Source: Microbacterium oleivorans NBRC 103075 (GTDB taxonomy: Bacteria > Actinomycetota > Actinomycetes > Actinomycetales > Microbacteriaceae). From it: a stretch of 64,000 bases of DNA. Under the pieces are notes generated by a model. That model worked only from the letters and a program-made list of their open reading frames with translations, was not told where the DNA came from and ran no database searches. Where the stretch lies: assembly GCF_001552475.1 (NCBI RefSeq), contig NZ_BCRG01000002.1, positions 310,001 to 374,000 of the forward strand. Direction: 5' to 3'. A program made the translations under genes and the position numbers. Below are positions 27,031 through 35,177 of the stretch, one piece after another (position 1 is the first letter of the stretch; every line of letters starts with the position of its first letter).

Positions 27031-27534
27031 TCAGCCGACCTTGTGGAGCCAGACGACGGGTGCGTCGTCGCTCGCGTGGCGGAACGGTTCGAGCTCCTCG
27101 TCCCACGACGCTCCGAGCGCGACGTTCAGTTCGCGCTGAAGCTCGCTCATGTCGCCGGCAGCGATCTCCATCGCGTAGCGGATGCGATCCTCGCCCACGA
27201 CGACGTTTCCTGCGGCATCGGTCTGTGCGTAATGGATGCCGAGGCTCGGCGTGTGAAGCCAGCGACCACCGTCGCTGCGAGGCGTCGGATCTTCCGTCAC
27301 CTCGTAGCGCAGGTGCTCCCACCCGCGCATGGCGGTCGCGAGAGCGGCGCCGCTACCCGCGGGACCCTCCCAGTAGAACTCCGCGCGACGGCTGCCCGGC
27401 TGGACAGGCTGGTCAGCCCAGTCGAAGCTGACGGCGTGCCCGAGGGCGCGACCAGCAGCCCACTCGAGGTGGGGACACAGCGCGCGTGGCGCTGAGTGAA
27501 TGAAGATCACTCCGCGCACGTGAGGTGTAGCCAT
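27031..27534 (-). CDS. DUF3145 family protein
   Basis: 167 residues, an actinobacterial family of unknown function that is regularly found beside the fab cluster. Typical segments: VRGVIFIHSAPRALCPHLEWA at the N-terminus, the Trp-rich RAEFYWEGPAGSGAALATAMRGW, RWLHTPSLGIH and GEDRIRYAM. No membrane helix or signal peptide, so cytoplasmic. ATG with GGAGAGATCG upstream is a good ribosome site. Conserved neighbourhood hints at a link to lipid metabolism but no reaction can be proposed. Confidence 0.88.
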   Translation of the reverse strand: MATPHVRGVIFIHSAPRALCPHLEWAAGRALGHAVSFDWADQPVQPGSRRAEFYWEGPAGSGAALATAMRGWEHLRYEVTEDPTPRSDGGRWLHTPSLGIHYAQTDAAGNVVVGEDRIRYAMEIAAGDMSELQRELNVALGASWDEELEPFRHASDDAPVVWLHKVG

Positions 27535-27755
27535 CGATCTCTCCGTTTCGTTCAGGTACGTCTTCCCCTACGACCTGATGGAGAGTGCTGGCCGGATATC
27601 CGGTTGTGCCGCCATTATCGCCCATTAGCCGCAGAAACCACAACCGTGTCATTCGGCGGCACCGAAGGCGGATCGCGCTCCCGTCAACCCCATAGGTGGA
27701 GCGGGGCGACACACCGACCCTGGGAGCTCAGAGAACACCGGACGAAAGGAAGACG

Positions 27756-27902
27756 ATGACCGACAACACCCCCCACACACGCGACGCCGATGACGCACAT
27801 GCCGATGACGCTGCACCCACCGATGCGGTCAGCGACGAGGTGAAAGAAGACGCCGCCCGCGCCGGCAATGAGGTCCCCGAGGATGACGCCGACGGCAGCT
27901 GA
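27756..27902 (+). CDS. Small acidic protein, hypothetical
   Basis: 48 residues, about one third Asp/Glu, no hydrophobic stretch, likely disordered. A fair ribosome site (GAAAGGAAG) sits 3-4 nt before the ATG. It overlaps the next gene by about 20 nt in another frame, which suggests translational coupling if both are real. The 220 bp upstream (27535-27755) hold no gene I can support; there is a palindrome CCGGATATCCGG at 27592-27603. Confidence 0.45.
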   Translation: MTDNTPHTRDADDAHADDAAPTDAVSDEVKEDAARAGNEVPEDDADGS

Positions 27903-28587
27903 GCCGGCCGCCGCGGCGACGCTCCTCGGCCGCACTCTGCGGCGTGTGTTCGTCGCGGCGCAACGTGTTCGCTCACCGCGGCCGATCCACCCCCGCGGTC
28001 TGACTCTCGGCGGGAATGTCTTCTGGGGTCACCGTGACGGCACATCCGGCATCCACTGGATCGATGACCCCGCGCCCGGCGACCGGACGGAGATCGTCGC
28101 GCGCTTCTCGCGCTCCCTGGGACTCCCTGATCACCTGCCCGACATCCTGGGGCTGGCGCTCCATGTAAAGACGGACACGGGCCACGCCGACATCGAGCTC
28201 GCTTCCACCGGCTCCGGCGTCCCGTTGCGGTTCGTCCTCATACCGCGTTGGCGACCGTCCCGGGGTGTTCTGACCACGCTCGTCCCCTATCGGGGAGACA
28301 ACGGCCCGGTCCTGCTGCGCGCGCGTCCACTCCGCCCCTCGCTCCCATCTGGTCTCGGCGACATCGACGAAGAGTTGCGCTCTGCCTCGTGGCAGCTCAC
28401 CCTGTCGTACGCGACGCCGGGCGGGGCGTGGCATCCATTCGCACTCTTGAGCCTGGACAGCCGCGACGACGCCGCCGACATCCGCTTCGACGCAGGACGC
28501 CACATCATCCCGGGAGCCCGCACGTACCCGTGGGTGAGGGCGATTCGGCAACCGTCGTACGACGCCGTCCAGCGTCACAATCGGTAG
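27883..28587 (+). CDS. Hypothetical protein with a catalase-like core pattern
   Basis: 234 residues from ATG 27883 (start uncertain; a GTG at 27945 is possible). The central stretch EIVARFSRSLGLPDHLPDILGLALHVKTDTGHADIELAS resembles in outline the catalase core pattern (RFS, G/D-P-D-x-x-G-A-K-F, then a Trp/Asp-Leu step), but the catalase haem Tyr and catalytic His are not evident. The family is common in actinobacteria and unassigned; some relatives carry an unsupported 'phosphodiesterase' label. The stop TAG overlaps the last bases of the tRNA gene on the other strand. Confidence 0.6.
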   Translation: MTPTAAEPAAAATLLGRTLRRVFVAAQRVRSPRPIHPRGLTLGGNVFWGHRDGTSGIHWIDDPAPGDRTEIVARFSRSLGLPDHLPDILGLALHVKTDTGHADIELASTGSGVPLRFVLIPRWRPSRGVLTTLVPYRGDNGPVLLRARPLRPSLPSGLGDIDEELRSASWQLTLSYATPGGAWHPFALLSLDSRDDAADIRFDAGRHIIPGARTYPWVRAIRQPSYDAVQRHNR

Positions 28588-28658
28588 GGCGGGTGGGACT
28601 TGAACCCACGATCGTCGGGTTATGAGCCCGCTGCCTTGACCAGCTTGGCCACCGCCCC
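28585..28658 (-). tRNA. tRNA with CAT anticodon (Met, or Ile2 after modification)
   Basis: 74 nt on the minus strand. Anticodon stem GCGGG/CCCG with loop CTCATAA, T arm GTGGG-TTCAAGT-CCCAC. The acceptor has a G1-T72 wobble when ends are placed this way; CCA is not encoded. It is not an initiator by its anticodon-stem sequence (no three G-C pairs of the initiator type in the right order is certain). TAAGCT at 28675-28670 on the same strand is a likely -10. Confidence 0.88.
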
Positions 28659-28672
28659 CTGTGGAGACGAGC

Positions 28673-29752
28673 TTATCGCCCGCGCCGATCCTCGTCCTTC
28701 ACGGGCGGTTCCGGCCAGACCTTCGATACCGCTTCGGTGAGACGCACGGATCCGGTCGACGGACGCTTGCCGTCGGCGGCATCCCCACTTCCCCGTTGGA
28801 TCGGAATCTCCTGGCTCTCGCTGACCACCTGCGGGTGGTAGCGCGCGAGCTGGAAGACGCCGGTGACGGCGAGAGCGCCGGCAATCGCGAAACCGATGTA
28901 CGCCCCGAGCGGTGCGCCACGCGCCTCGTCGAGGATGGCGAGACCGATGATGATCGCGACGATGGGGTCGATCACCGTGAGCCCGGCGATGACGAGGTCG
29001 GGTGGACCGGACGAGTACGCGGTCTGCACGAAGTAGGCGCCCATCGCCGTGCCGGCGAGAAGCGCGACGATGCAGAGGACCGTCAGCCACTCGAAGTCGC
29101 CGTTCGCGATCCGGTTGATGATGACCTTCGCGAGCGTCGCGACGAAACCGTAGACGACGCCCGCGGCCACGATGTAGAACAGTGCCCGCATCCGCTTGCG
29201 CAGTGTGACCCACAGGGCGGCGAGGACCACCACGACGCCCAAGAGGATCCACAGAACGGTCAGCAACTGTCCGTCACTGATCGGACGCTCGGTCGCATAC
29301 AGCGCGGCGACCGTGACGAAGATGAAGATGCCGCCGACGCAGAGTGCGATCGAGGTGATGGACCGACGCGTCGGCGTGTGCCCGCTGATGCGCGCGTTCA
29401 GCAGCGTCGTGATGACGAGCGAGATGGCGCCGATGGGCTGGACGAGGATGAGCGGCGCGAACGACAGCGCCGCCAGCTGACAGAGGATCGCGAGGCCCAG
29501 CATGACGGTGCCGAGCACCCAGGACGGACGCGTGAGTAGTCGCACGAGTTGACCACCGGTGAGGCCGGACACCCCGGCCTGTGCCGTCAGCTTCTCGACT
29601 TTTTGCACGCCGCGGTGCTGGTACTGCGCGCCGAACGACATGAAGACAGCGCCGACCACCGCGAGGGGGATGCCGACCAGGATCGCCGGATTCTGGAACA
29701 CGCCCACCAGTTCATCGGTGAGATCATTGATCGTCGTCCCGGGGAGAATCAC
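28673..29752 (-). CDS. DMT-family transporter-like membrane protein
   Basis: 359 residues with nine to ten helices in the drug/metabolite transporter pattern: an early helix ILVGIPLAVVGAVFMSFGAQYQHRG, the repeated EamA-like helices QLAALSFAPLILVQPIGAISLVITTLLNAR and PPDLVIAGLTVIDPIVAIIIGLAILDEA, and a hydrophilic C-terminal tail of about 55 residues. Such proteins in actinobacteria are annotated as multidrug DMT or magnesium-like transporters; the substrate is unknown. The GTG start lies 6 nt after a TATCGT hexamer, so a leaderless message is likely. Divergent from def. Confidence 0.85.
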   Translation of the reverse strand: MILPGTTINDLTDELVGVFQNPAILVGIPLAVVGAVFMSFGAQYQHRGVQKVEKLTAQAGVSGLTGGQLVRLLTRPSWVLGTVMLGLAILCQLAALSFAPLILVQPIGAISLVITTLLNARISGHTPTRRSITSIALCVGGIFIFVTVAALYATERPISDGQLLTVLWILLGVVVVLAALWVTLRKRMRALFYIVAAGVVYGFVATLAKVIINRIANGDFEWLTVLCIVALLAGTAMGAYFVQTAYSSGPPDLVIAGLTVIDPIVAIIIGLAILDEARGAPLGAYIGFAIAGALAVTGVFQLARYHPQVVSESQEIPIQRGSGDAADGKRPSTGSVRLTEAVSKVWPEPPVKDEDRRGR

Positions 29753-29758
29753 GCCTCG

Positions 29759-29787
29759 ACGATACCCGCCGCGCGGCTCGTTAGGCT
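29759..29787. promoter_or_regulatory. Head-to-head leaderless promoters of def and the DMT gene
   Basis: Minus strand: TATCGT (29764-29759), 6 nt, GTG at 29752. Plus strand: TAGGCT (29782-29787), 6 nt, GTG at 29794. The start codons are 41 bp apart, and the -10 of the DMT gene occupies exactly the -35 position expected for def (17-bp spacer). Polymerases cannot sit on both at once. Confidence 0.6.
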
Positions 29788-29793
29788 TCTGAC

Positions 29794-30360
29794 GTGGCCG
29801 TACTTCCGATTCGCATCATGGGCGAACCCGTCCTCCATTCCGTCGCCGCTCCCGTCGCTGAGGTGACGGACGAGATCCGCACGCTCGTCGCCGACATGTT
29901 CGAGACGATGGACACGGCGCCCGGTGTGGGTCTCGCTGCTCCCCAGGTGGGCGTGGGGCTCCGCATCTACACGTACTCGTATCAGGACGACGACGGCGAG
30001 CCCTGGCGAGGCGTGCTCATCAACCCGGAGCTGTGGATGTCACCCCCGGAGCCCGGCTCCCCCGATCCGGATGACGAGTCCGAGGGGTGCCTGTCGTTCC
30101 CCGGCGAACGGTTCCCTCTCCGCCGCGCCGACGAGGTTCACGTCACCGGCACCGACCTCGACGGTGCCGAGGTCCGCATCCGCGTCGACGGATGGCGTGC
30201 CCGCATCATGCAGCACGAGTTCGACCACCTCAACGGCATCCTCTACATCGACCGACTGTCGGACTCGGACTGGAAGACGTCGCAGAAGATCGCACGCAAG
30301 CGCGGCTGGGGCAAGCCAGGACAGAGTTGGATGCCGGGCGTCGACGACCTCGACGCCTGA
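29794..30360 (+). CDS. def: Peptide deformylase
   Basis: 188 residues; removes the formyl group from nascent N-terminal Met. All three metal-site motifs are present: GVGLAAPQVG (44-53), EGCLSFPG with Cys99, and QHEFDHLNG with His141, Glu142 and His145. The extra acidic loop between motifs 1 and 2 (PPEPGSPDPDDE) is longer than in E. coli. GTG start fixed by the leaderless spacing to TAGGCT. Followed 10 bp on by an NTF2-like gene. Confidence 0.96.
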   Translation: MAVLPIRIMGEPVLHSVAAPVAEVTDEIRTLVADMFETMDTAPGVGLAAPQVGVGLRIYTYSYQDDDGEPWRGVLINPELWMSPPEPGSPDPDDESEGCLSFPGERFPLRRADEVHVTGTDLDGAEVRIRVDGWRARIMQHEFDHLNGILYIDRLSDSDWKTSQKIARKRGWGKPGQSWMPGVDDLDA

Positions 30361-30370
30361 GGTCTGCCTC

Positions 30371-30760
30371 GTGGAACCGTGGGAGCTGCACGGGTGGTTC
30401 GAGGACTTCCTCGACGCATGCAACCGGCATGATCTTGAGGCCGTGCGCGACCTCCTCGACGCCGGCGTCCGCCGCGCACACCTTCCCGGCGGCGCGGACG
30501 CATGGATCGAGGATCTGGCGGATCTCTTCCACGGCTTCCCCGATTGGCGGTGGAAGTCGATCCAGGTGGTCGCGGAGGATGACCGCATCGCAGCGCATGT
30601 CCGCGGGGGCGGCACGCACACCGGTCCGTGGCGCGGGATCGCGCCGACGCGTCGACACGTGAACGTCGCGGAGTTCTTATTCCTGCGCCTCAGCGGGAAC
30701 CGGGTAGTGGCGTCGACGCGATCCGGTGACGCGGAGGTGCTGGCGCAACTGACCGCATGA
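30371..30760 (+). CDS. NTF2/SnoaL-like protein
   Basis: 129 residues with the SnoaL-like ester-cyclase pattern: LHGWFEDFLDACNRHDLEAVRDLL, then DAWIEDLADLFHGFPDWRWKSIQVVAEDDRIAAHVRGGGTHTGPWRGIAPTRRHV in outline, ending in a strand with AEFLFLRLSGNRVV. The family forms a small alpha+beta barrel with a pocket; functions range from polyketide cyclases to unknown. GTG at 30371 has GAGG about 8 nt upstream, and the gene probably rides on the def transcript. Confidence 0.75.
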   Translation: MEPWELHGWFEDFLDACNRHDLEAVRDLLDAGVRRAHLPGGADAWIEDLADLFHGFPDWRWKSIQVVAEDDRIAAHVRGGGTHTGPWRGIAPTRRHVNVAEFLFLRLSGNRVVASTRSGDAEVLAQLTA

Positions 30761-30817
30761 CTTGATGTCCGCTCTCCTCCGTACGATGACGGGGTCGGCC
30801 GGAGAGAGGGATGCCGG

Positions 30818-31123
30818 TTGGGTTCGAACAGACGCTACGCGGCGAGCATCGACGCGCGGATGGACGATCGCATCCTGGAGCGCGTCGCCGCGCAGGGCGC
30901 GTTGCAGTCCCTCACGACGGACGAGCTCGAACTCGACAGGAAACAGGTGACGACCGACCCTCGACCGCGACGAGTGCGCGCATGGGTGCGCTTCGGCGCG
31001 GAGCCGATCCTCGTCGAGGCGGAGCTGTGCATGTGGACTGACCGCGCCGCGGCGATCCGGTTCCGCGTGGGGTCTGCCGAGCGCAGGTGCTGGGTGTGGT
31101 CGGGCGCCGTCCTGCAGGACTGA
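30818..31123 (+). CDS. Hypothetical protein with TTG start
   Basis: 101 residues: GSNRRYAASIDARMDDRILERVA, a LTTDELELDRKQVT segment, then VRAWVRFGAEPILVEAELCMWTDRAAAIRF and a WVWSGAV end, an all-beta half with several Trp. A small family seen in Microbacteriaceae; function unknown. TTG is supported by GAGAGGG about 8 nt upstream and by family N-termini; TACGAT near 30780 could be its -10. Confidence 0.65.
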   Translation: MGSNRRYAASIDARMDDRILERVAAQGALQSLTTDELELDRKQVTTDPRPRRVRAWVRFGAEPILVEAELCMWTDRAAAIRFRVGSAERRCWVWSGAVLQD

Positions 31124-31153
31124 GGCTCGCGCGTCCCGGGGCATTGCTGCGGA

Positions 31154-31942
31154 TCAGCGCGGAGCAGGCTCCAGAGCATTCGTTGTCCGTGTGAGGACCA
31201 TGACAGCCAGCGGAGCCGATGCGATCGTGAGAAGCTCCGCGAAGAGCGAGACGTTCATCGCCGCCGAGTAGCCCGGGAGACTGTCCGCGGCAATCGACAT
31301 CCGGCTCGAGACCGTGACGAACGTCGTCGAAGCGATCCAGAGCCCCCACCACCAGCCGAGCAGCGTCGCACGGACGTCGGCCCGCGATGCCACGATGAGG
31401 TCTTTCATGTTCTGGAAGGGGAACCAGAACGCGATCACGGGGATGAACCACGACACGACGTGCCACACAGGAGTGCGGCGCGTGCTCATCGGGTTGGCCG
31501 CGCGAACGCGGACGGCAGCGCGGTACTGCCACACCACCCAGCAGATACCCGCCGCGAGCAGGCTTGCTGCAGACGCCAGTGCGACGAACGACGACAGTGT
31601 GTCGTACAGCTCGAGTGCCGATAGCGGTGCCGTCCCCCGGCTGAATCCGTCGATGGCATTGAGGCCCCACGCCTCGACCAGGACGGTCAAAAACGATGTG
31701 GCGGCGCTCACCAGGATGAGGATGCGGGTTGCTCCGGCGATACCGCGAAGCGGGCGGACGACGGCCGACGTAGCGGCGGCCGGATAGGCGCCGGGGTAGC
31801 CGATCGACGTTGGCGTCTGCTCGGATCCTGGAGCTGCCGGTGCGGCGTGTTCTGTCCAGTCGACGCCGTTCCAGTAGCGGAGCTCATTGCCCGCGTGCGG
31901 TGCCGGATACCACCCGGCAGGCGTGCTCGTTCCCTCGGTCAT
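31154..31942 (-). CDS. DUF2510/DUF4328 membrane protein
   Basis: 262 residues. The N-terminal DUF2510 motif reads PAGWYPAPHAGNELRYWNGVDWTEHA (a short WYxDP-type module common in actinobacterial envelope proteins). About six hydrophobic helices follow, with the DUF4328 segment VVWQYRAAVRVRAANP and FIPVIAFWFPFQNMKDL. Function unknown. ATG at 31942 has GGGGGAG at a good distance. It stands alone between the TTG-start gene and a small two-helix protein on the same strand. Confidence 0.8.
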   Translation of the reverse strand: MTEGTSTPAGWYPAPHAGNELRYWNGVDWTEHAAPAAPGSEQTPTSIGYPGAYPAAATSAVVRPLRGIAGATRILILVSAATSFLTVLVEAWGLNAIDGFSRGTAPLSALELYDTLSSFVALASAASLLAAGICWVVWQYRAAVRVRAANPMSTRRTPVWHVVSWFIPVIAFWFPFQNMKDLIVASRADVRATLLGWWWGLWIASTTFVTVSSRMSIAADSLPGYSAAMNVSLFAELLTIASAPLAVMVLTRTTNALEPAPR

Positions 31943-32018
31943 CGCGTCTCCCCCGACGTTTCTCGCTCGATCCATCTGGCACACTATCGGATCGGCAAGG
32001 GCCCGTCGGCCGCAACGG

Positions 32019-32255
32019 TCACCGCTCCTCAGACCGAGCTCGCCGCCGATAGCGCGCCTCACGAGCGGCAACATGAACACCGAGCGCTGTCACCCCGAGC
32101 ACCAGCGCGATCACAAGCGCGAAGAAGGCCGCGTCGTGCCCGGCGCCGTAGCGGAACGCCGCCCACACGAGCACCACCATCGAGATGACCCCGAGGATCG
32201 CGCCCGCACGCTCACCCCAGCTCCAGACCGTCGACCGCGTGACTTGAGTGTCCAT
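32019..32255 (-). CDS. Small two-helix membrane protein
   Basis: 78 residues with two hydrophobic helices (AGAILGVISMVVLVWAAF and AAFFALVIALVLGVTALGVHVAA) and a very basic C-terminus (REARYRRRARSEER). No recognised family. Start at ATG 32255 is provisional; no convincing ribosome site. It overlaps nothing and may be an independent gene. Confidence 0.5.
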   Translation of the reverse strand: MDTQVTRSTVWSWGERAGAILGVISMVVLVWAAFRYGAGHDAAFFALVIALVLGVTALGVHVAAREARYRRRARSEER

Positions 32256-32338
32256 GCGCTCAGCATGAGGGGCATCGCAGCCGAGACACAAGGGCTCTGA
32301 GGCCGCCGGCGACGACGACATCGGTCCGGCAAACACGA

Positions 32339-32362
32339 AAGCCCCCGGAGAACCGGGGGCTT
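32339..32362 (-). terminator. Terminator of tRNA-Asn
   Basis: 10-bp stem, arms 32339-32348 and 32353-32362, 4-nt loop; on the minus strand the 3' arm ends GGGGGCTTT. It starts 8 nt after the encoded CCA of the tRNA. Confidence 0.8.
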
Positions 32363-32372
32363 CGAGGTGTGG

Positions 32373-32445
32373 CTCCCCGGCTTGGACTCGAACCAAGAAC
32401 CTATCGGTTAACAGCCGATTGCTCTGCCAATTGAGCTACCGAGGA
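32373..32445 (-). tRNA. tRNA-Asn (anticodon GTT)
   Basis: 73 nt on the minus strand; acceptor TCCTCGG with CCGGGGA, anticodon stem ATCGG/CCGAT with loop CTGTTAA, T arm CTTGG-TTCGAGT-CCAAG, discriminator G. CCA is encoded (32370-32372). Confidence 0.97.
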
Positions 32446-32506
32446 TCAGTCACCCGCTACCGGGCAACCACACAATCGTAGCAAAGCTCGAGGGGTGCTC
32501 GTGACA

Positions 32507-33274
32507 TCAGCCGGCGATGCGTGTCGCCTCATCGGGCGTCCAGAGCACGTCGTCGAGGCGCGGACCGACGCCCACGGGATGCCCCGCCCGGAGGACGAGA
32601 ACCTGCGCGCCCAGATCCGTCACGAGGTCGCGCTCGTTGGTGACCACGAGCAGAGCCATACCGTCCGCCGTGCGCCGGAGCAACGCATCGCGCACGGCCG
32701 GACGGACGTCGACGTCCAGGTTCGCAAGGGGCTCATCCGCGATAAGCACCTTTGGATCCAGCACCAGGCTACGGGCGATCGCAACCCGCTGTCGCATGCC
32801 GGAGCTCAGCTCGTAGGGGTACTTCTCCGATGCGCCGATCGGCAGCTGCAACTCATCCAGAAGGGACGCGACCCGGAGCGCCAGCGCACGCTCGTTGACC
32901 TTGCGGTCGCGCGCGGTGATGGGCTCGGCGACGATCTCGGAGATGGTCAGCCGCGACGGAAGAGTCGAGTTGACGCCCTGTGCCAGATGCCCCGTCCGGT
33001 ACGCCCGGATGCGGCGGGCCCTTCCGCCCGCACGCAGTGAGATCCCCGCGACCTCCCCCATCCCGCCGACGACGCGGAGGTCGCGATGGTCGGCACCCGC
33101 GAGGCAGGACGCCAAACTCGACTTGCCGGAGCCGGTCGCTCCCATGACCGCGATCGTCTCGCCGGGGAGTACACGGAGCGACACGCCGTCGACGACGCGC
33201 GTGTCGGCCGACGCGCGAGCGATCGACAGATCCGACGTGTAGATGGCGGCATCCGGATCGGTCACTCGAGGCAT
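32507..33274 (-). CDS. Orphan ABC transporter ATPase
   Basis: 255 residues, a single nucleotide-binding domain: Walker A GATGSGKSS (45-53), signature LSSGMRQR (156-163), Walker B VLIADEPLANLD (176-187) and an N-E-R switch in VVTNERDLV where His is usual. The long insert between Walker A and signature with QGVNSTLPSRLTISEIVAEPI resembles peptide/nickel (DppD/OppD-type) ATPases. No permease or binding protein gene lies nearby, so its partner must be elsewhere. ATG 33274 is preferred over 33283 because GGAGAGG is 9 nt upstream. Confidence 0.85.
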   Translation of the reverse strand: MPRVTDPDAAIYTSDLSIARASADTRVVDGVSLRVLPGETIAVMGATGSGKSSLASCLAGADHRDLRVVGGMGEVAGISLRAGGRARRIRAYRTGHLAQGVNSTLPSRLTISEIVAEPITARDRKVNERALALRVASLLDELQLPIGASEKYPYELSSGMRQRVAIARSLVLDPKVLIADEPLANLDVDVRPAVRDALLRRTADGMALLVVTNERDLVTDLGAQVLVLRAGHPVGVGPRLDDVLWTPDEATRIAG

Positions 33275-33326
33275 GCGATCCATCCTCTCCGCTCCGGCCG
33301 GCGGGCGCCAGTCGGACAGCCGTCTC

Positions 33327-35177
33327 TCAGACCTGTTCCGCCAGGGTGCGCCGACGCTGGTCGAGGTCGCGCAGCGCCACCCGGACGACTCGGCCCTCCT
33401 CGGACTCCGCCGATACCCGCTGAACGGCGCCGAGGAGCTCAGCTTTCTCCCGGTCCATGGCCCGTAACCGCAGGCGCAAGCACATCGCGCGAGCTGACGC
33501 CTTCGCCTCGACCTCCGTGAGCGCCGGGAAAGATGCGGTCAGCAATTCCGCGGCCAGCCCGCGATACGGCTCGCGGGTCGCGTCCACGGCCGCCGTCGAC
33601 CACCCCACACGGGATCGATCCGGCTGAGCGACCACGGCCTGGCGGACGGCTTCCAGCGCCGGGTGCTCCATCGGAATCTCGAGCGCGGCATTCACCTCGT
33701 CCGCATCCAGCACATGCCCGTACTGCAAGACGCCCATCAGCGCATCGCGCTCGAGCGTGACGCTGGCCGTTCGCGGCAGTGTCGCGACCGATACCCGGAC
33801 CGACGCGGCCGCCTCATCCGTCGTCTCGGCGGGCGCAGGGGTGCGCTCACGGGGGCTGTGGGTCCCTCGCGCAGCCCGCTCGACGGCGGGCGTCACTTCG
33901 CTCAGATCCATACCGAGCTTGCGGGCGAGGACACGCGTGTACCCGGGGCGCAGCGACGGGTCGCGGATCTCCGCGACGATGGGCGCGGCTGCGCGAAGCG
34001 CCCCAACCCGCCCTTCGACACTCCGGAGGTCGAAGCCCGCGAGCTTCTGATCGATCACGAACTCGAACATCGGCGCCTTGGCGTCCATGAGGGCGCGAAC
34101 GGCGCCGTCACCCCGGTTGAGTCGTAGATCGCACGGGTCGAGCCCGTCCGGCGCGACGGCGACGTAGGTCTGCGCGGCGAACCGCTTCTCGTCCGCGAAG
34201 GCGCGCAGCGCGGCCTTCTGGCCCGCGGCATCCGGGTCGAACGTGAAGATCACCTCACCCGCAGCACTGTCGTCTCCCATGACCCGGCGCAGCACGGTGA
34301 TGTGGTCCGAACCGAACGCGGTACCGCAGGTCGCGATCGCCGTCGTGATCCCGGCGAGGTGGCACGCCATGACGTCGGTGTACCCCTCGACGACGACGAC
34401 CCGGTGCGAACGCGAGACGTCCTTCTTCGCCAGATCGAGTCCGTAGAGGACCTGAGCCTTTTTGTAGATCGGCGTCTCGGGCGTGTTCAGGTACTTCGGA
34501 CCTTGGTCGTCGTCGTACAGCTTGCGCGCGCCGAAGCCGATCGTCTGCCCGGTGAGGTCGCGGATCGGCCACACGACGCGACCACGGAACCGGTCGTAGA
34601 CGCCCCGCTGCCCCTGCGAGACGAGACCCGCCGTGGCGAGCTCCTCGTCCGTGAATCCCTGCGCACGGAGGGCATCGCGCATGTTGTTCCAGCCCTTGGG
34701 GGCATAGCCAACGCCGAAGTGTGCGGCGGCCCCGGCGTCGAAGCCCCGCTCACCGAGGAACCGACGGCCGGTTTCCGCCTCGGCCGTCGCCAGCTGCGTG
34801 CGGAAATACTCCGCGGCAGCCGTGTTCGCCTGGTAGAGCCGGGTGCGTCCACTGGTCTCGGGGGCGGCACCGCCGTCTTCGTAGTGCAGCTGGTACCCGA
34901 TGCGCGCCGCGAGGCGTTCCACCGCCTCCGTGAACGACAGGTGGTCCATCGCGCGGAGGAACGAGTACACATCGCCCGACTCGCCGCATCCGAAGCAGTG
35001 GTAGTAGCCGGCCTGCGGACGGACGTTGAAACTCGGGCTCCGCTCATCGTGGAACGGGCAGAGGCCTTTCATCGACCCGACACCGGCGGACTTCAGTGCG
35101 ACCCGCTCGCCGACGATGTCGACGATGTTCGTCCGAGCCTTCACCTCGTCGACGTCCGCCTGCCGGATGCGCGCCAT
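33327..35177 (-). CDS. dnaG: DNA primase
   Basis: 616 residues; makes RNA primers at the replication fork. The N-terminal zinc site is Cys40, His43, Cys61, Cys64 (CPFH and CFGC). The TOPRIM region has VVVVEGYTDVMACHLAG and FTFDPDAAGQKAAL, and RNA polymerase-domain motif FRGRVVWPI precedes it. The C-terminal helicase-interaction domain is Ala/Glu rich and poorly conserved. ATG overlaps the dgt stop by one base (TGATG), implying coupling. Confidence 0.96.
   Translation of the reverse strand: MARIRQADVDEVKARTNIVDIVGERVALKSAGVGSMKGLCPFHDERSPSFNVRPQAGYYHCFGCGESGDVYSFLRAMDHLSFTEAVERLAARIGYQLHYEDGGAAPETSGRTRLYQANTAAAEYFRTQLATAEAETGRRFLGERGFDAGAAAHFGVGYAPKGWNNMRDALRAQGFTDEELATAGLVSQGQRGVYDRFRGRVVWPIRDLTGQTIGFGARKLYDDDQGPKYLNTPETPIYKKAQVLYGLDLAKKDVSRSHRVVVVEGYTDVMACHLAGITTAIATCGTAFGSDHITVLRRVMGDDSAAGEVIFTFDPDAAGQKAALRAFADEKRFAAQTYVAVAPDGLDPCDLRLNRGDGAVRALMDAKAPMFEFVIDQKLAGFDLRSVEGRVGALRAAAPIVAEIRDPSLRPGYTRVLARKLGMDLSEVTPAVERAARGTHSPRERTPAPAETTDEAAASVRVSVATLPRTASVTLERDALMGVLQYGHVLDADEVNAALEIPMEHPALEAVRQAVVAQPDRSRVGWSTAAVDATREPYRGLAAELLTASFPALTEVEAKASARAMCLRLRLRAMDREKAELLGAVQRVSAESEEGRVVRVALRDLDQRRRTLAEQV

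Noticed and set aside
27592-27603. Palindrome CCGGATATCCGG in the 220-bp gap before a small gene, considered as an operator.
   Set aside because: A 12-bp GC-rich palindrome is easily expected by chance at this composition and no matching copy was noticed elsewhere.
28585-28658. Calling the CAT-anticodon tRNA an initiator.
   Set aside because: The acceptor end and anticodon stem do not clearly show initiator features, and Met versus lysidine-modified Ile cannot be settled without a trained classifier.
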